Origin: an uncultured Pelagibacterales bacterium
GTDB lineage: Bacteria; Pseudomonadota; Alphaproteobacteria; Pelagibacterales; Pelagibacteraceae
Direction of reading: 5' to 3'
Length of the DNA: 14,784 bases
Assembly: GCA_913020625.1 (NCBI GenBank)
Contig: CAJVZX010000014.1
Coordinates: 1-14,784 of the forward strand
In this document: positions 14,672 through 14,784 of the stretch, piece by piece
Numbering within the stretch: position 1 is the first letter of the stretch
How the letters are laid out: each line of letters opens with the position of its first letter
Made by a program: the position numbers and the translations under genes
Notes under the pieces: model-generated
Told to the model about the DNA's origin: nothing
The model's input: only the letters and a program-made list of their open reading frames with translations
Databases searched by the model: none

Positions 14672-14784
14672 CGTCTCATACGGGAGAGACCAATTTGATT
14701 GGCGCCGAAGGAGCAACCACCCCGGAAACTCTCAGGCAAAAGGACCGTGCGTAATAACTCTGGAAAGCAGGCTAGGCCTCACCG
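14672..14784 (+). ncRNA. Tandem glycine riboswitch (aptamer I complete, aptamer II cut by the window end)
   Basis: Aptamer I shows the conserved order: GGGAGAGACC (14683-14692), a P3 hairpin CCAA/TTGG (14690-14701), GCCGAAGGAGCAA (14704-14716), CGGAAACTCTCAGGCAAAAGGACCG within 14723-14747 with P2 closing ACGG to CCGT. A linker with CTCTGG (14758-14763) then begins aptamer II, whose P3 is AGGC (14769-14772) to GCCT (14776-14779), followed by CACCG where the window stops. Paired aptamers bind glycine and usually switch on glycine cleavage genes (gcvTHP). In SAR11, glycine riboswitches are known before glycine cleavage and malate synthase genes. The controlled gene lies beyond 14784, so its identity is not visible. 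Confidence 0.95.

Noticed and set aside
1..14784. CRISPR arrays, insertion sequences, tRNA or rRNA genes, prophage or defence genes
   Set aside because: No spaced repeats, transposase motifs, tRNA-like cloverleaf or rRNA-like stretches were seen; nearly all of the sequence is accounted for by recognised genes.

Overview
The window looks like a piece of a SAR11-type (Pelagibacterales) marine alphaproteobacterial chromosome. It is strongly AT-rich in both coding and spacer DNA, and most gaps are a few bases or are start/stop overlaps. Gene content also fits: a eukaryotic-type NADP isocitrate dehydrogenase, a TRAP transporter and a tandem glycine riboswitch. Lineage is inferred from gene content and composition; no 16S or phylogeny is available here.

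Layout. (1) 1-649, minus: the N-terminal 216 codons of isocitrate dehydrogenase, cut by the window edge. (2) 725-7585, plus: a dense run of phosphatidylethanolamine synthesis (psd, pssA), a GT8-like glycosyltransferase, the 23S rRNA methyltransferase rlmE, the GMP branch guaB and guaA with a small exported TPR protein between them, and panB of pantothenate synthesis. (3) 7588-8199, minus: a TerC-family membrane protein, convergent with panB. (4) 8323-11151, plus: a complete TRAP transporter (dctP, dctQ, dctM) with a strong Shine-Dalgarno before dctP and a hairpin terminator between dctP and dctQ. (5) 11148-11330, minus: a frameshifted C-terminal remnant of a TPR protein, squeezed between dctM and pxpA. 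(6) 11313-14632: a 5-oxoprolinase cassette, with pxpA leftward and pxpB, pxpC and an EamA-family transporter rightward, all from a 32-bp divergent gap. (7) about 14672-14784: a tandem glycine riboswitch whose second aptamer and controlled gene lie past the right edge.

How the genes may work together. The left two thirds is housekeeping: membrane lipid, rRNA modification, GMP and coenzyme A precursor genes. The right third reads as an accessory nutrient module. PxpABC would convert 5-oxoproline (pyroglutamate) to glutamate with ATP. The adjacent TRAP system is a reasonable but unproven candidate for its uptake, and EamA could move a related metabolite. The broken TPR gene at the inner border of pxpA suggests the pxp cassette arrived by insertion or replacement at this spot.

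Most unusual features: an IMP dehydrogenase with no room for the regulatory CBS (Bateman) domain, the dctP terminator that ends directly on the dctQ start codon, the TPR gene remnant, and a possible linked pyroglutamate transport and catabolism module.
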